Source of the DNA: DATBJJ01 sp963750915
GTDB taxonomy: Bacteria; Acidobacteriota; Vicinamibacteria; Vicinamibacterales; 2-12-FULL-66-21
Assembly: GCA_963750915.1 (NCBI GenBank)
Contig: CAVVSF010000005.1
Location: 248,001 to 312,000, forward strand
Length of the DNA: 64,000 bases
Reading direction: 5' to 3'
Shown one piece after another: positions 1 through 7,894 of the stretch. The notes beneath the pieces were generated by a model. The model did not search any database. It worked only from the letters and a program-made list of their open reading frames with translations, and was not told where the DNA came from. A program made the position numbers and the translations under genes. Position 1 is the first letter of the stretch. Each line of letters begins with the position of its first letter.

Positions 1-867
1 GATCATGGCGGCGGCAGCGGCGTTGACGCCGATCGTGGAGAGCGCGGCGCGCTGGGCCTCGTAGACCGGCGCGTGCCAGCCGCGGGGGAAGAACGACGAA
101 TCCGTGCCGAAAAGCAGCCGGTCGGCACCGGCGACGGCCAGCGCCTGGCGGAACACGGCGTCGAGCGTCAGCCCGGGATGGTACCTGATCCAGCCATTCG
201 AGCTCGAGGTATCGAGGTTGACGTTCGGCGCCTGGTCGACGGCCATCAACGCCTCGCGAAAGAGACCGGCGCCGAAGTGCGGGATGATGACTTGCACGCG
301 CGGATGGCGCAGCGCCAGCGCCGCGACGGCCAGCGGGTCGCCCAGCCGCATGTCGAACGGCGACGGCAGCCCGAGCTTCTTCCGCACCCCGACCGACAGC
401 ACGCCGCAGTGCACGAACACCGCCGCACCGTGCGCCGCCGCCGCCTCGAACACCGCGTCGACGGCCGGATCGTCGAGGCGATACCGGTGCATCGCGGGAA
501 AGAGTGCGACGGCGCGAAAGCCGAGCGGTCCGAGCGCATTGGCGAGCCGCGCCGCTGCATCCGGCGCGAGCGGATTGAACATGAAGAAGCCGACGAACCG
601 GGCCGGATGCCGGGAGACGGCGGTCGCCACCGATGCTTCGTCTCCAGGAATGCTCGCGATCAGCGCGCAGCGCTGTACCTTGTGCCGGTCCAGCTCGGCA
701 GCCCATCGATCCGCGAGCAGCGCCGGATCACCGGGCGCCTCCCAACCGAGATGCGCCGCAACGGCGGAGGCCCTGCCTTCCGCCGGAAAATCCGCGCGAT
801 CCTTCGTGAGAATCTCGAGAAAGCCGGCGGAGAAGAAGTGACAATGGACGTCAGCGACAGTCGGCAT
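1..867 (-). CDS. Amidohydrolase family protein (Amidohydro_2 type), C-terminus cut by window edge
   Basis: A metal-dependent hydrolase of the amidohydrolase-2 superfamily (TIM-barrel; decarboxylases and hydrolases of small organic acids). The reverse-strand frame is open from the ATG at 867 to base 1, giving 289 residues without a stop. Visible motifs are the N-terminal metal-binding DVHCHFF (His-x-His), a mid-protein IPHFG histidine, and FGTDSSF near the end, where the Asp is the usual catalytic metal ligand. The substrate cannot be told. There is no signal peptide, so it is probably cytoplasmic. A TACAAT box about 15 bases before the ATG could be its -10 element, giving a very short leader. 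It reads in the same direction as the two-component pair at 994-3725 but is separated from it by a REP-like repeat. Confidence 0.85.
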   Translation of the reverse strand, partial: MPTVADVHCHFFSAGFLEILTKDRADFPAEGRASAVAAHLGWEAPGDPALLADRWAAELDRHKVQRCALIASIPGDEASVATAVSRHPARFVGFFMFNPLAPDAAARLANALGPLGFRAVALFPAMHRYRLDDPAVDAVFEAAAAHGAAVFVHCGVLSVGVRKKLGLPSPFDMRLGDPLAVAALALRHPRVQVIIPHFGAGLFREALMAVDQAPNVNLDTSSSNGWIRYHPGLTLDAVFRQALAVAGADRLLFGTDSSFFPRGWHAPVYEAQRAALSTIGVNAAAAAMI

Positions 868-910
868 GGAACGGTGCGGCCGATTGTAGATGAAACGCCG
901 CGGATCAGCA

Positions 911-978
911 CGTAGGCCGGAGCTTCAGCTCCGGCTCCTCGTCGCCGCGCCGACGGCGGAGCTGAAGTTCGCCCTGCG
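911..978. repeat. Paired REP-like palindromes (tail-to-tail)
   Basis: A CGTAG tag at 911-915 precedes a perfect 20-base palindrome at 916-935 (9-base arms, TC loop). After 19 bases there is an inverted, degenerate copy at 955-973 with a CTGCG tag. The same architecture recurs at 14146, 14194, 16251, 21208, 21277 and 52037. It lies directly downstream of the response regulator stop (994) and upstream of the amidohydrolase, so a terminator-like role is possible. Confidence 0.7.
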
Positions 979-993
979 CGGGCCGGCCGGCGA

Positions 994-1674
994 CTACCCG
1001 GCGAACTTGTAGCCGAGGCCGTGCACGGTGAGGATGTATTGCGGGTGGCGCGAGTTGGGCTCGATCTTCTGCCGCAGCCAGGCGACGTGGACGTCGACCG
1101 TCCGCGTCGACGGCATCGAGTTGTAGCCCCAGACCTCGTTGAGCAGCTCTTCACGTGAAAGCGTCGCGCCGCGGTGTTCGACGAAGTAGCGCAGCAGCTG
1201 AAACTCGCGCGCCGACAGCCCCAGCGGCTGCCCGGCCTTGGTGATCTCGGCCTTGCGAAAGTCCATGCGGATATCACCGAACTGGTGGCCCTCGGCCGGG
1301 TCCGGCGTCACCGGCGCCCGCCGCAGCTTGGCTTCGATCCGGGCCAGCAGCTCCATCATCTCGAACGGCTTGGTGACGTAGTCGTCGGCGCCGAGCTTCA
1401 GACCGACGACCTTGTCGACGACCTGGCTGCGCGCGGTCAGCATGATCACCGGCGTCTCGATGCCGCGCTTGCGGAGCTCGCGCATGACATCGAAGCCGCC
1501 GAGCCGCGGCAGCATGACGTCGAGGAGGATGAGATCGAACGCCTCGCTGGCCGCGCGCTCGAGGCCGCTCTCGCCGTCGCTGCTGCTCTCGACGCCGTAT
1601 CCCTCGCGGGCCAGGCGATCGCTCAGCGTCATCACCAGGCCGGGCTCGTCTTCGACGAGGAGCAGGCGCTTCAC
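994..1674 (-). CDS. OmpR/PhoB-family response regulator
   Basis: A 226-residue DNA-binding response regulator. The receiver domain covers roughly residues 2-115, with acidic pocket E8/D9, phospho-acceptor D52 (LLDVMLP), T80 and K102 (YVTKPFE). A winged-helix effector domain fills about 130-226, ending in the usual VHGLGYKFAG. The start codon lies inside the end of the kinase gene (4-base ATGA overlap), so the pair is translationally coupled and D52 is presumably phosphorylated by that kinase. The direct-repeat array at 3768-3807, upstream of the kinase and of the divergent TonB receptor operon, has the 11-bp period that OmpR/PhoB proteins bind and is the natural candidate operator. The family call is very secure; the regulon is inferred. 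Confidence 0.95.
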   Translation of the reverse strand: MKRLLLVEDEPGLVMTLSDRLAREGYGVESSSDGESGLERAASEAFDLILLDVMLPRLGGFDVMRELRKRGIETPVIMLTARSQVVDKVVGLKLGADDYVTKPFEMMELLARIEAKLRRAPVTPDPAEGHQFGDIRMDFRKAEITKAGQPLGLSAREFQLLRYFVEHRGATLSREELLNEVWGYNSMPSTRTVDVHVAWLRQKIEPNSRHPQYILTVHGLGYKFAG

Positions 1675-3725
1675 GAGTAGCGGGGGGACGCCTGGTCGGG
1701 CGCAATGGCATCGCCAGCCGCGGCCGGCGCGCGTTCCGCCGCCGCATCGTCTGATGCGGGCAGCTGGACGGTGAACTCGGCGCCCTGACGCGGCGTGCTG
1801 TTGACGGTGACGCGGCCGCCGTGCGCCGCGACGATGCGCTGGACGAGGCTGAGGCCGAGGCCGGCGCCCTGCATCTGGGCGGCGACGACGTCCGCGGCGC
1901 GGTAGAACGGTTCGAAGATTCGTGACTGCTCGGCCGGATCGATGCCGATGCCGCGATCGGCGATCGTCACGAGCACGTCGCGGCCCTGCTGCCTCGCCGA
2001 GATCCGCATCCAGCCGCCGGAGCCGCCGTATTTGATCGCGTTGTCGACGAGGTTCTGGAACACACGACGCAGCGCCGGCTCGTCGCCGAGCGTCGCCGGG
2101 ATCGCCGGCGGGACGTCGATCTCGACCTCGATCCCGGCACGCTCGATGAGCGGCGCCGACGAAGCAAGAATCTCGTCTATCAAGGGTCTGATCGGCACCG
2201 GCCGCAGCACCAGCCCGCGCTGGCCGGACTCAATGCCGGCGAACTCGAGGATCTGCTCGACCATCTCCGTCAGGCGCCGTCCCTCGGTCCGCATCAACTC
2301 GCCGTAGCGCCTGATTCGCTGCTCATCGTCGATGACGCCGTCGGCGAGGTTGTCGGCGGCCGATCGAATCACCGCCAGCGGCGTCCGCAGCTCGTGCGAC
2401 ACCGTCGCCACGAACTCCATCTGCTGCCGCGCCAGCCGCTGCGCCCGCCTCGTCGTCAGCACGAGCAGGCCCATGCTGGCGCCGAGCACGCCGAGGATGC
2501 TGAAGCTGACGACCAGGTTGCGGCGGCGGGCGGCGGCGACGGCCGCTTCGAGCGATCCGGATCGGTGCGACACCAACACGCGCCACAGCGGCGGCGCCGG
2601 GCCGGTCGTCATCCGGGTCGCGGACGTCGAGGTCGCGCCTGGCCCGCCGCGCGGTCCGGTCGCGCTCTGCTGAATCACGATCGACAACGGACGTCCTTCG
2701 CTGGCGACGTAGCGTCCGATCGAGGGGTTGCTGCCGGCCGGCGGAGTCGCCATCGCCGTGAACGTCGTGAAGCGCCGGACTTCGGCGACGAGCTGCGTGA
2801 AGTCCTGCGTCCGGACCTGGAAAAGATCGGCGGCGGCATCGGTCGTGGCATCGAACGCCGGCGCGAAGCTGGACGTCGACTGGAAGAGCGGCGACTGCCT
2901 GTCGCGGGCGACGACCGCGATGCGGAAGTCCTGCGAATCCGCCGCCTCTTCCCCCTCCTGCAGAAAGTGGCGCCGCGCCAGCGCCGGCAGCATCTCCTCC
3001 GCGATGTAGGCCGCGTCGAGCACGAGCACCGAGTAGCCGATGGCGTTCGGCAGGTCGAGCGCCAGCGCCCCGCGGCCGCGGCCGCTGCGGCGGGCTTCGT
3101 GGGTCACGTCGATTGCCGTCGTCCACGACGACACACCAGCCGTGAAGTGAATGATCGGCGACGGCACCACCAGCGCCGGCACGCTCTCCCAGATCGCCGG
3201 CGGTATGCGCCGAACGACGAGCGTCTCGCGGCCCGGTGTCGTTTCCGGCGCCGGCGAGTCGAGATGCTTTCTCCAGTCCGCCATCGCCGCCGGCCATTCC
3301 GCCGCGACGAGCTGCCGGCTCGGCAGATCGAACCGGCGCAGCGTCGGCGTGCCGTCAGGCGCCTGGGTGAAGGCGTAGACCTCTTTCAGCAGTTTCGGGA
3401 AACGCGAGTTCGCCTGCCAGTGATCGTAGCGGGCGGCGAACCGTGCGGACAGATCCTGCTCGCGCGCCTCCTGGTCGCCCGCCGCCAGCGGCGGCTCGCC
3501 CTGGAACAGCAGATACGCCCGCGCCAGCTCGCGATCGAAGTCCAGCGCGAACTCGCGGGCGCCGGCCGCGAGCGTCGCGCGGCGCTCGGTGCGTTCGGCG
3601 TCGCTGATCTGACCGAGCCAGCGGTATTGCAGCACCGCGAGCACGCCGATGAGGACCAGCAGGAGCGTCGCGATGGCGCCGACGGGGAGGCGAACACGCC
3701 GCCACATATGGGCCGAGTCTAGCAT
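1671..3725 (-). CDS. Membrane sensor histidine kinase
   Basis: A 684-residue kinase counted from the ATG at 3725, chosen because GGGAG lies about 9 bases upstream. An in-frame GTG at 3761 and ATG at 3707 are alternatives. Transmembrane segments lie at about 13-36 and 403-424. They enclose a large extracytoplasmic sensor region of about 365 residues with no recognised domain. HisKA follows with H444 in SHELRTPLAVI. HATPase motifs are N562 (N box), DRGIGI near 590 and GAGLGLSL near 620. It overlaps the response regulator start by 4 bases. The large periplasmic region suggests sensing outside the inner membrane. The divergent neighbours (secreted protein, TonB receptor) are likely targets of the pair. 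Confidence 0.93.
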   Translation of the reverse strand: MLDSAHMWRRVRLPVGAIATLLLVLIGVLAVLQYRWLGQISDAERTERRATLAAGAREFALDFDRELARAYLLFQGEPPLAAGDQEAREQDLSARFAARYDHWQANSRFPKLLKEVYAFTQAPDGTPTLRRFDLPSRQLVAAEWPAAMADWRKHLDSPAPETTPGRETLVVRRIPPAIWESVPALVVPSPIIHFTAGVSSWTTAIDVTHEARRSGRGRGALALDLPNAIGYSVLVLDAAYIAEEMLPALARRHFLQEGEEAADSQDFRIAVVARDRQSPLFQSTSSFAPAFDATTDAAADLFQVRTQDFTQLVAEVRRFTTFTAMATPPAGSNPSIGRYVASEGRPLSIVIQQSATGPRGGPGATSTSATRMTTGPAPPLWRVLVSHRSGSLEAAVAAARRRNLVVSFSILGVLGASMGLLVLTTRRAQRLARQQMEFVATVSHELRTPLAVIRSAADNLADGVIDDEQRIRRYGELMRTEGRRLTEMVEQILEFAGIESGQRGLVLRPVPIRPLIDEILASSAPLIERAGIEVEIDVPPAIPATLGDEPALRRVFQNLVDNAIKYGGSGGWMRISARQQGRDVLVTIADRGIGIDPAEQSRIFEPFYRAADVVAAQMQGAGLGLSLVQRIVAAHGGRVTVNSTPRQGAEFTVQLPASDDAAAERAPAAAGDAIAPDQASPRYS

Positions 3726-3767
3726 CCGGTACCGCTCCCGGACCGCGCCGGCCGGCCGCACACCATT

Positions 3768-3807
3768 CTTTTTACCTCCTTAACAAACTCTTAGCCCGGG
3801 CTTAACC
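3768..3807. promoter_or_regulatory. Candidate OmpR/PhoB-type operator: phased 11-bp direct repeats
   Basis: CTTAACA (3779), CTTAGCC (3790) and CTTAACC (3801) are 7-base direct repeats, each separated by 4 bases, giving an exact 11-bp period. CTTTTTA at 3768 is a weaker fourth unit in phase. This is the geometry of PhoB/OmpR boxes. The array lies between the divergent kinase/regulator operon and the secreted protein/TonB receptor genes, so the regulator at 994-1674 is the obvious candidate ligand. Binding is inferred. Confidence 0.6.
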
Positions 3808-3886
3808 ATCGTCGTCGTCCGAAGCAGCACCATGGGTCGTCGAAGAGTCAGTGATTCAACGAATCCACGAGTTGCGAGAGGACGGC

Positions 3887-4966
3887 ATGCGGACAAGACA
3901 CACGGCAGACAGCTGGATGGGCGTGATGGCCCTCGCGACGATCGTCGCCGCCTACGTCGTCGCGACGGCGGCGGCCCAGGTCCAGGCAGACCAGAAGGCG
4001 GCAGCGGTGATGAGCGACGTGCGGAAGGCGCTCGGCGGCGAGCAGAAGCTCGCCGGGGTGAAAGCGTTGTCGCTGCGCGCGGACTACCGCCGTGAGGTAG
4101 GCGCCGGGATGCCGGGCGGTGGCGGCACGCTGATGATCATTCGCAGCGGCGGCGGCGCCGGCAGTGCCGACGGCGGCACGCAGCAGACCGGCAAGCTCGA
4201 GATCGATCTCGAGCTCCCGGACAAGTACCTGCGCAGCGACGTCGGCAGCGCCGCCTTCGGCATGACGCGCACCGAAGGTTTCGAAGGCGCCCGGCCGTTT
4301 GTCGAGATGGTGCCGAACAGTCCGGGCATGCGCGTGATGGCCGACAACCCGGCGCAGGATCCGGCCAGAGCCAAGGCGGCGCTGAAGCGCAGCAACGTCG
4401 AGCTCGCACGCCTGATGCTCGGCCTCACCGGCAGCACGCAGCCCGGCTTCCCTGTCACCTATGCCTACGGGGGCGAGGCCGAATCACCGGATGGCAGGGC
4501 CCACATCATCGACATCAATGGTCCCGAGGACTTCAAGGCGCGCCTGTTCATCGATACCCAGACCAACCTGCCGCTGATGGTCAGCTTCATCGAAGCGGAA
4601 CCACGGATGGTGATGCGAACGATGACGCGTGACGGCAAGCCGGGACAGCGCGGCGCACCAGGCGCGCCGGTGGTCGTGCCCGGGGATGGCCGCGGTCACC
4701 CGCCGAGCGTCGCGACCGGGACGCCGTCGCTCACGCCCGAGCAGCAGGCCGAGCTCGACAAGGCCCGCGCCGAGTCCGAGGCGACGCCGCCGAAGATGAT
4801 CGAGTTCCGCCTGTTCTTCTCCGACTACGAGAAGGTGGACGGAATCGCGCTGCCGCGACGGATCGCCCGCGGCACCGGCGCCAAGACAACGGAAGAGTGG
4901 GACGTCACCAGCTACAAGGTGAACCCGCCGCTCAAGGCCGACCGCTTCAAGGTCGGCAGCCACTGA
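3887..4966 (+). CDS. Secreted protein of unknown function, partner of the TonB receptor
   Basis: About 359 residues from the ATG at 3887, which is preceded by GAGAGGA; an in-frame GTG at 3851 would add 12 residues before the hydrophobic segment. The N-terminus has a signal-peptide-like stretch ending near ATAAAQVQAD. The rest is a soluble extracytoplasmic protein with an alanine-, glycine- and lysine-rich start and a middle segment (residues 190-240) resembling lipoprotein-sorting-type domains (DINGPEDFKARLFID). I do not recognise a catalytic motif. It lies 96 bases upstream of the TonB receptor and on the same strand, downstream of the PhoB-like repeat array, so the two are probably co-regulated surface functions. 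Confidence 0.75.
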   Translation: MRTRHTADSWMGVMALATIVAAYVVATAAAQVQADQKAAAVMSDVRKALGGEQKLAGVKALSLRADYRREVGAGMPGGGGTLMIIRSGGGAGSADGGTQQTGKLEIDLELPDKYLRSDVGSAAFGMTRTEGFEGARPFVEMVPNSPGMRVMADNPAQDPARAKAALKRSNVELARLMLGLTGSTQPGFPVTYAYGGEAESPDGRAHIIDINGPEDFKARLFIDTQTNLPLMVSFIEAEPRMVMRTMTRDGKPGQRGAPGAPVVVPGDGRGHPPSVATGTPSLTPEQQAELDKARAESEATPPKMIEFRLFFSDYEKVDGIALPRRIARGTGAKTTEEWDVTSYKVNPPLKADRFKVGSH

Positions 4967-5025
4967 CATTCGCGGGGCGGCCCTGCAGGTTGTTCCCCCC
5001 GCCACGCCTGTCCCACATCTTGCGC

Positions 5026-5051
5026 TGGGGTCAGACCATGGTCTGACCCCA
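5026..5051. repeat. Perfect 26-base palindrome just upstream of the TonB receptor start
   Basis: TGGGGTCAGACCA is followed immediately by its exact reverse complement. The element ends 12 bases before the receptor ATG, next to its ribosome-binding site GAGGA. In RNA it would form a 13-bp hairpin. It resembles in style the GGGGACAGTC elements elsewhere in the window. It could be a mobile palindrome or a terminator/attenuator between 3887-4966 and 5063-7711. Confidence 0.8.
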
Positions 5052-5062
5052 ATTGAGGAACC

Positions 5063-7711
5063 ATGACTGATTGGCTTCGATATCGCGTCTTCTGCGCCCT
5101 GGCCGTCACACTCGTGGCGCTCATCGCGGCGCCTCACGCCGCGCGGGCGCAAGCCGCGCGCGAGACGTCGCTGCGAATCGTCGTCGCTGATCCGACCGGC
5201 GCGATCATCGTCAACGCGACGGTGCGGCTGCTGCCGGTAGAGCCTGCCGGCGCGGCGATCGAGATGAGCACGAACGACAGCGGCGAGGCTGTCTTCACGG
5301 GCCTTGCCGCCGGTCGCTACGCGGTGACGGCAGAGTTCCCGGGCTTCGATGTGAGGCAGCTCGACGACGTCCGCGTGCGGGCCGGGACGAGCGGGCGTCG
5401 CGAGATGAAGCTGGCCATCGCCAAGGTCGCGGAAGACGTCGTCGTCGGCCAGGATCCGCGCGACCGGGCTCTCGATCCGCGCGGCAACGCCTTCGGCAAC
5501 GTCATGACGAGGGCGCAGATCGAGGCGCTGCCCGACGATCCCGACGACATGGAGGAGACGCTGAAGCAGATGGGAGGGCCCGGCACGACGCTCCGCGTCG
5601 ACGGGTTCCGCGGCGGCCGCCTGCCTCCGAAGTCGCAGATCCAGTCGATCCGCTTCCGCCGTGATCTCTTCGCCGCGGAGAATCATGGCGGCGGGATGGT
5701 GTTCGTCGACATCCATACCCGTCCTGGCGGCGGGCCGCTGCGCGGCACGGCCGACTTCATGTTCCGCGACGAGTCGCTGAACGCCCGCAATGCGTTCGCG
5801 CCGCGCCGATCGCCCGAGCAGCAGCAGAACGGAACCTTCACCCTCAACGGCACGCTGATCAAGGATCGCACCGGCTTCTCGTTGACCACGAACGCGATCA
5901 ACGCCTACGACTCGAAGACGCTGAACGCGGCGCTGCCGCAGCGCAACGTCGCCGGCAGCATCCGCCGGCCGGCCGATCGCGCCAACTTCTCCGCCCGCGT
6001 CGATCACGCGCTGAGCCAGTCGCGCGCCCTGCGCGCGAGCTACCAGCGCGCGAGCACGGACAGTGAGAACCTCGGCGTCGGCGACTACGATCTGCCGGAG
6101 CGGGCTTACTCGCGCGACACGTCGGACGACATCTTCCGCCTCTCGGTCGGCGGCCCGGTCGGCCGCAACTTCTTCAACGAGACCCGCTTCCAGGCGCGGC
6201 ACCAGACGACGTTCTCGACCTCCGCCACCGACGAGCCGGCGCTGCTCGTGCTTGAGGCGTTCAACACCGGCGGCGCGCAGATCGAAGGCGGACGAAAGGG
6301 CACCGACTTCGAGCTCGCCTCCGACCTCGATTACGCTGTCGGCCGGCACTCGGCCCGCGCCGGCTTCCTGCTCGAGGCCGGCCGCTACCGCAGCGACGAC
6401 GCCCGCAACATGGGCGGCACTTTCACGTTTGCCAGCCTCGACGACTTCGACGCTCGACGGCCGACGACTTACATCCAGCGCAGCGGTGATCCGCTGGTCC
6501 AGTACGGCCACACCCAGTTCGGGTGGTACCTGCAGGACGACATCCGCGTCGCCCGCAGCGTGTCGCTCAGCTTCGGGCTCCGCCACGAGGTGCAGACCCA
6601 CATCGACGACTACAACAACTTCGCGCCGCGGTTCGGTGGGACGTGGTCGCCGTTCAAGAGCGGCTCAACGACGATTCGCGGCGGCGTCGGCGTCTTCTAC
6701 GACTGGTACGAGTCGCAGATCTACGAGCAGACGCTGCGCGTCGACGGCACACGCCAGGTCGATACTGTCGTGCAGAACCCCGGCTTCCCCGATCCGTTCG
6801 CCGGCAGCTCTGCCACCGTCCTGCCGTCGAGCCGCTACCTCCAGGCCGACGACCTGCGCCTGCCGACGACCGTCCGTACCAACATCGGCGTCGAGCGCAC
6901 GTTCGGCCGCTTCGCCCGCGTCAACGTCGGCTACGGCTTCGCTCGCGGCAGCAGCCTGTTTCGCGGCCACAACACCAACGCTCCGTTCGAGGACGGCACC
7001 AGGCCGGATCCGGACGCCGGCAACGTCACCCAGGTGGAATCGACCGGCCGGTCGCAGGGCCACCAGATCAACACCGGCTTCAACGTCACGCTCCCGTGGC
7101 ACCGGACGATGCTCTTCGTGAACTACGGCTTCACGCGCTCGCGCAACGATACCGACGGCGCGTTCAGCGTGCCGGCGGACAACTTCGACCTCGCCGCCGA
7201 GTGGGGCCCGTCGGCCCAGGACATCACGCACCGGTTCAGCGGCATGTTCAACATGGATCTCGTCGCCGGCTTCAAGCTGGCGACCAGTTTCAGCGGCAAC
7301 TCGGCCACGCCCTACACCATCACGACCGGGCGCGACGACAACGGCGATACCGTCAGCAACGATCGGCCGGCCGGCGTCGGCCGCAACAGCGCCCGCGGTT
7401 CGGGACGCTGGGACGTCGGCGCGCGCCTGAGTTACAGCTTCGGCTTCGGCCAGCGCAGCGCCGCCGACGGCGGCGGGCCGCAGGTGATGATCGTCCGCGC
7501 CGGGCCGGGGGGCGAGACGCCGATGGGAGGATTCTCGGGCGGCGCCGACGACAAGCGGTGGCGGATCGAGCTGTTCGCCGCGGCGACGAACCTGCTCAAC
7601 CACACGAACCTCACGGGCTACAGCGGCGTGATGACCTCGCCGTTCTTCGGGGACCCGACGTCCGCCCTCCCGGCGCGGCGGATTGAGCTGGGGGCGCGCT
7701 TCGGCTTCTGA
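5063..7711 (+). CDS. Oar-like TonB-dependent receptor with carboxypeptidase-regulatory N-domain
   Basis: An 882-residue outer-membrane protein. A signal peptide (to about residue 30, APHAARAQA) is followed by a carboxypeptidase-regulatory-like beta-sandwich at about 36-110, typical of Acidobacteriota/Bacteroidota receptors. Then comes a plug-like region (about 120-235) and a long beta-barrel rich in alternating aromatic and polar residues, ending in GARFGF with the terminal Phe used for BAM insertion. The start ATG has GAGGA upstream. The receptor imports or binds an unknown ligand. I see no SusD-like partner, so it is not a classic SusCD pair. It follows the secreted protein at 3887 and is probably under the kinase/regulator pair upstream. 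The repeat block at 7721-7891 lies just after its stop. Confidence 0.9.
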   Translation: MTDWLRYRVFCALAVTLVALIAAPHAARAQAARETSLRIVVADPTGAIIVNATVRLLPVEPAGAAIEMSTNDSGEAVFTGLAAGRYAVTAEFPGFDVRQLDDVRVRAGTSGRREMKLAIAKVAEDVVVGQDPRDRALDPRGNAFGNVMTRAQIEALPDDPDDMEETLKQMGGPGTTLRVDGFRGGRLPPKSQIQSIRFRRDLFAAENHGGGMVFVDIHTRPGGGPLRGTADFMFRDESLNARNAFAPRRSPEQQQNGTFTLNGTLIKDRTGFSLTTNAINAYDSKTLNAALPQRNVAGSIRRPADRANFSARVDHALSQSRALRASYQRASTDSENLGVGDYDLPERAYSRDTSDDIFRLSVGGPVGRNFFNETRFQARHQTTFSTSATDEPALLVLEAFNTGGAQIEGGRKGTDFELASDLDYAVGRHSARAGFLLEAGRYRSDDARNMGGTFTFASLDDFDARRPTTYIQRSGDPLVQYGHTQFGWYLQDDIRVARSVSLSFGLRHEVQTHIDDYNNFAPRFGGTWSPFKSGSTTIRGGVGVFYDWYESQIYEQTLRVDGTRQVDTVVQNPGFPDPFAGSSATVLPSSRYLQADDLRLPTTVRTNIGVERTFGRFARVNVGYGFARGSSLFRGHNTNAPFEDGTRPDPDAGNVTQVESTGRSQGHQINTGFNVTLPWHRTMLFVNYGFTRSRNDTDGAFSVPADNFDLAAEWGPSAQDITHRFSGMFNMDLVAGFKLATSFSGNSATPYTITTGRDDNGDTVSNDRPAGVGRNSARGSGRWDVGARLSYSFGFGQRSAADGGGPQVMIVRAGPGGETPMGGFSGGADDKRWRIELFAAATNLLNHTNLTGYSGVMTSPFFGDPTSALPARRIELGARFGF

Positions 7712-7720
7712 GTCTTGAGA

Positions 7721-7891
7721 GCACGGAGGTTACGGAGGGAACGGGATTTCACCACGGAGGAACGGAGTTAACAGAGACGCACGGAGACATTGGGATGGTT
7801 TAGTGGACAAAGACCCTACTTGGCTCCGTGCGTCTCCGTGTTCTCTGTGCCTCCGTGGTGAACTCCGTGACCTCCGCTGCCTCCGCCGATA
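7721..7891. repeat. Long imperfect inverted repeat between convergent genes
   Basis: The left arm (about 7721-7789) and right arm (about 7823-7891) are reverse complements at roughly 80 percent over nearly 70 bases. They are built from variants of CACCACGGAGG and ACGCACGGAG. The spacer is about 33 bases. The element fills the gap between the TonB receptor stop (7711) and the MFS transporter stop (7895), where it could terminate transcription in both directions. It has no coding potential. Confidence 0.8.
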
Positions 7892-7894
7892 CAT

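Noticed and set aside
73..841. Long plus-strand open frames rich in Arg, Pro and Ala across the first gene, and hundreds of similar frames elsewhere
   Set aside because: They lie opposite clear protein genes, contain no family motif and arise from the high GC third positions.
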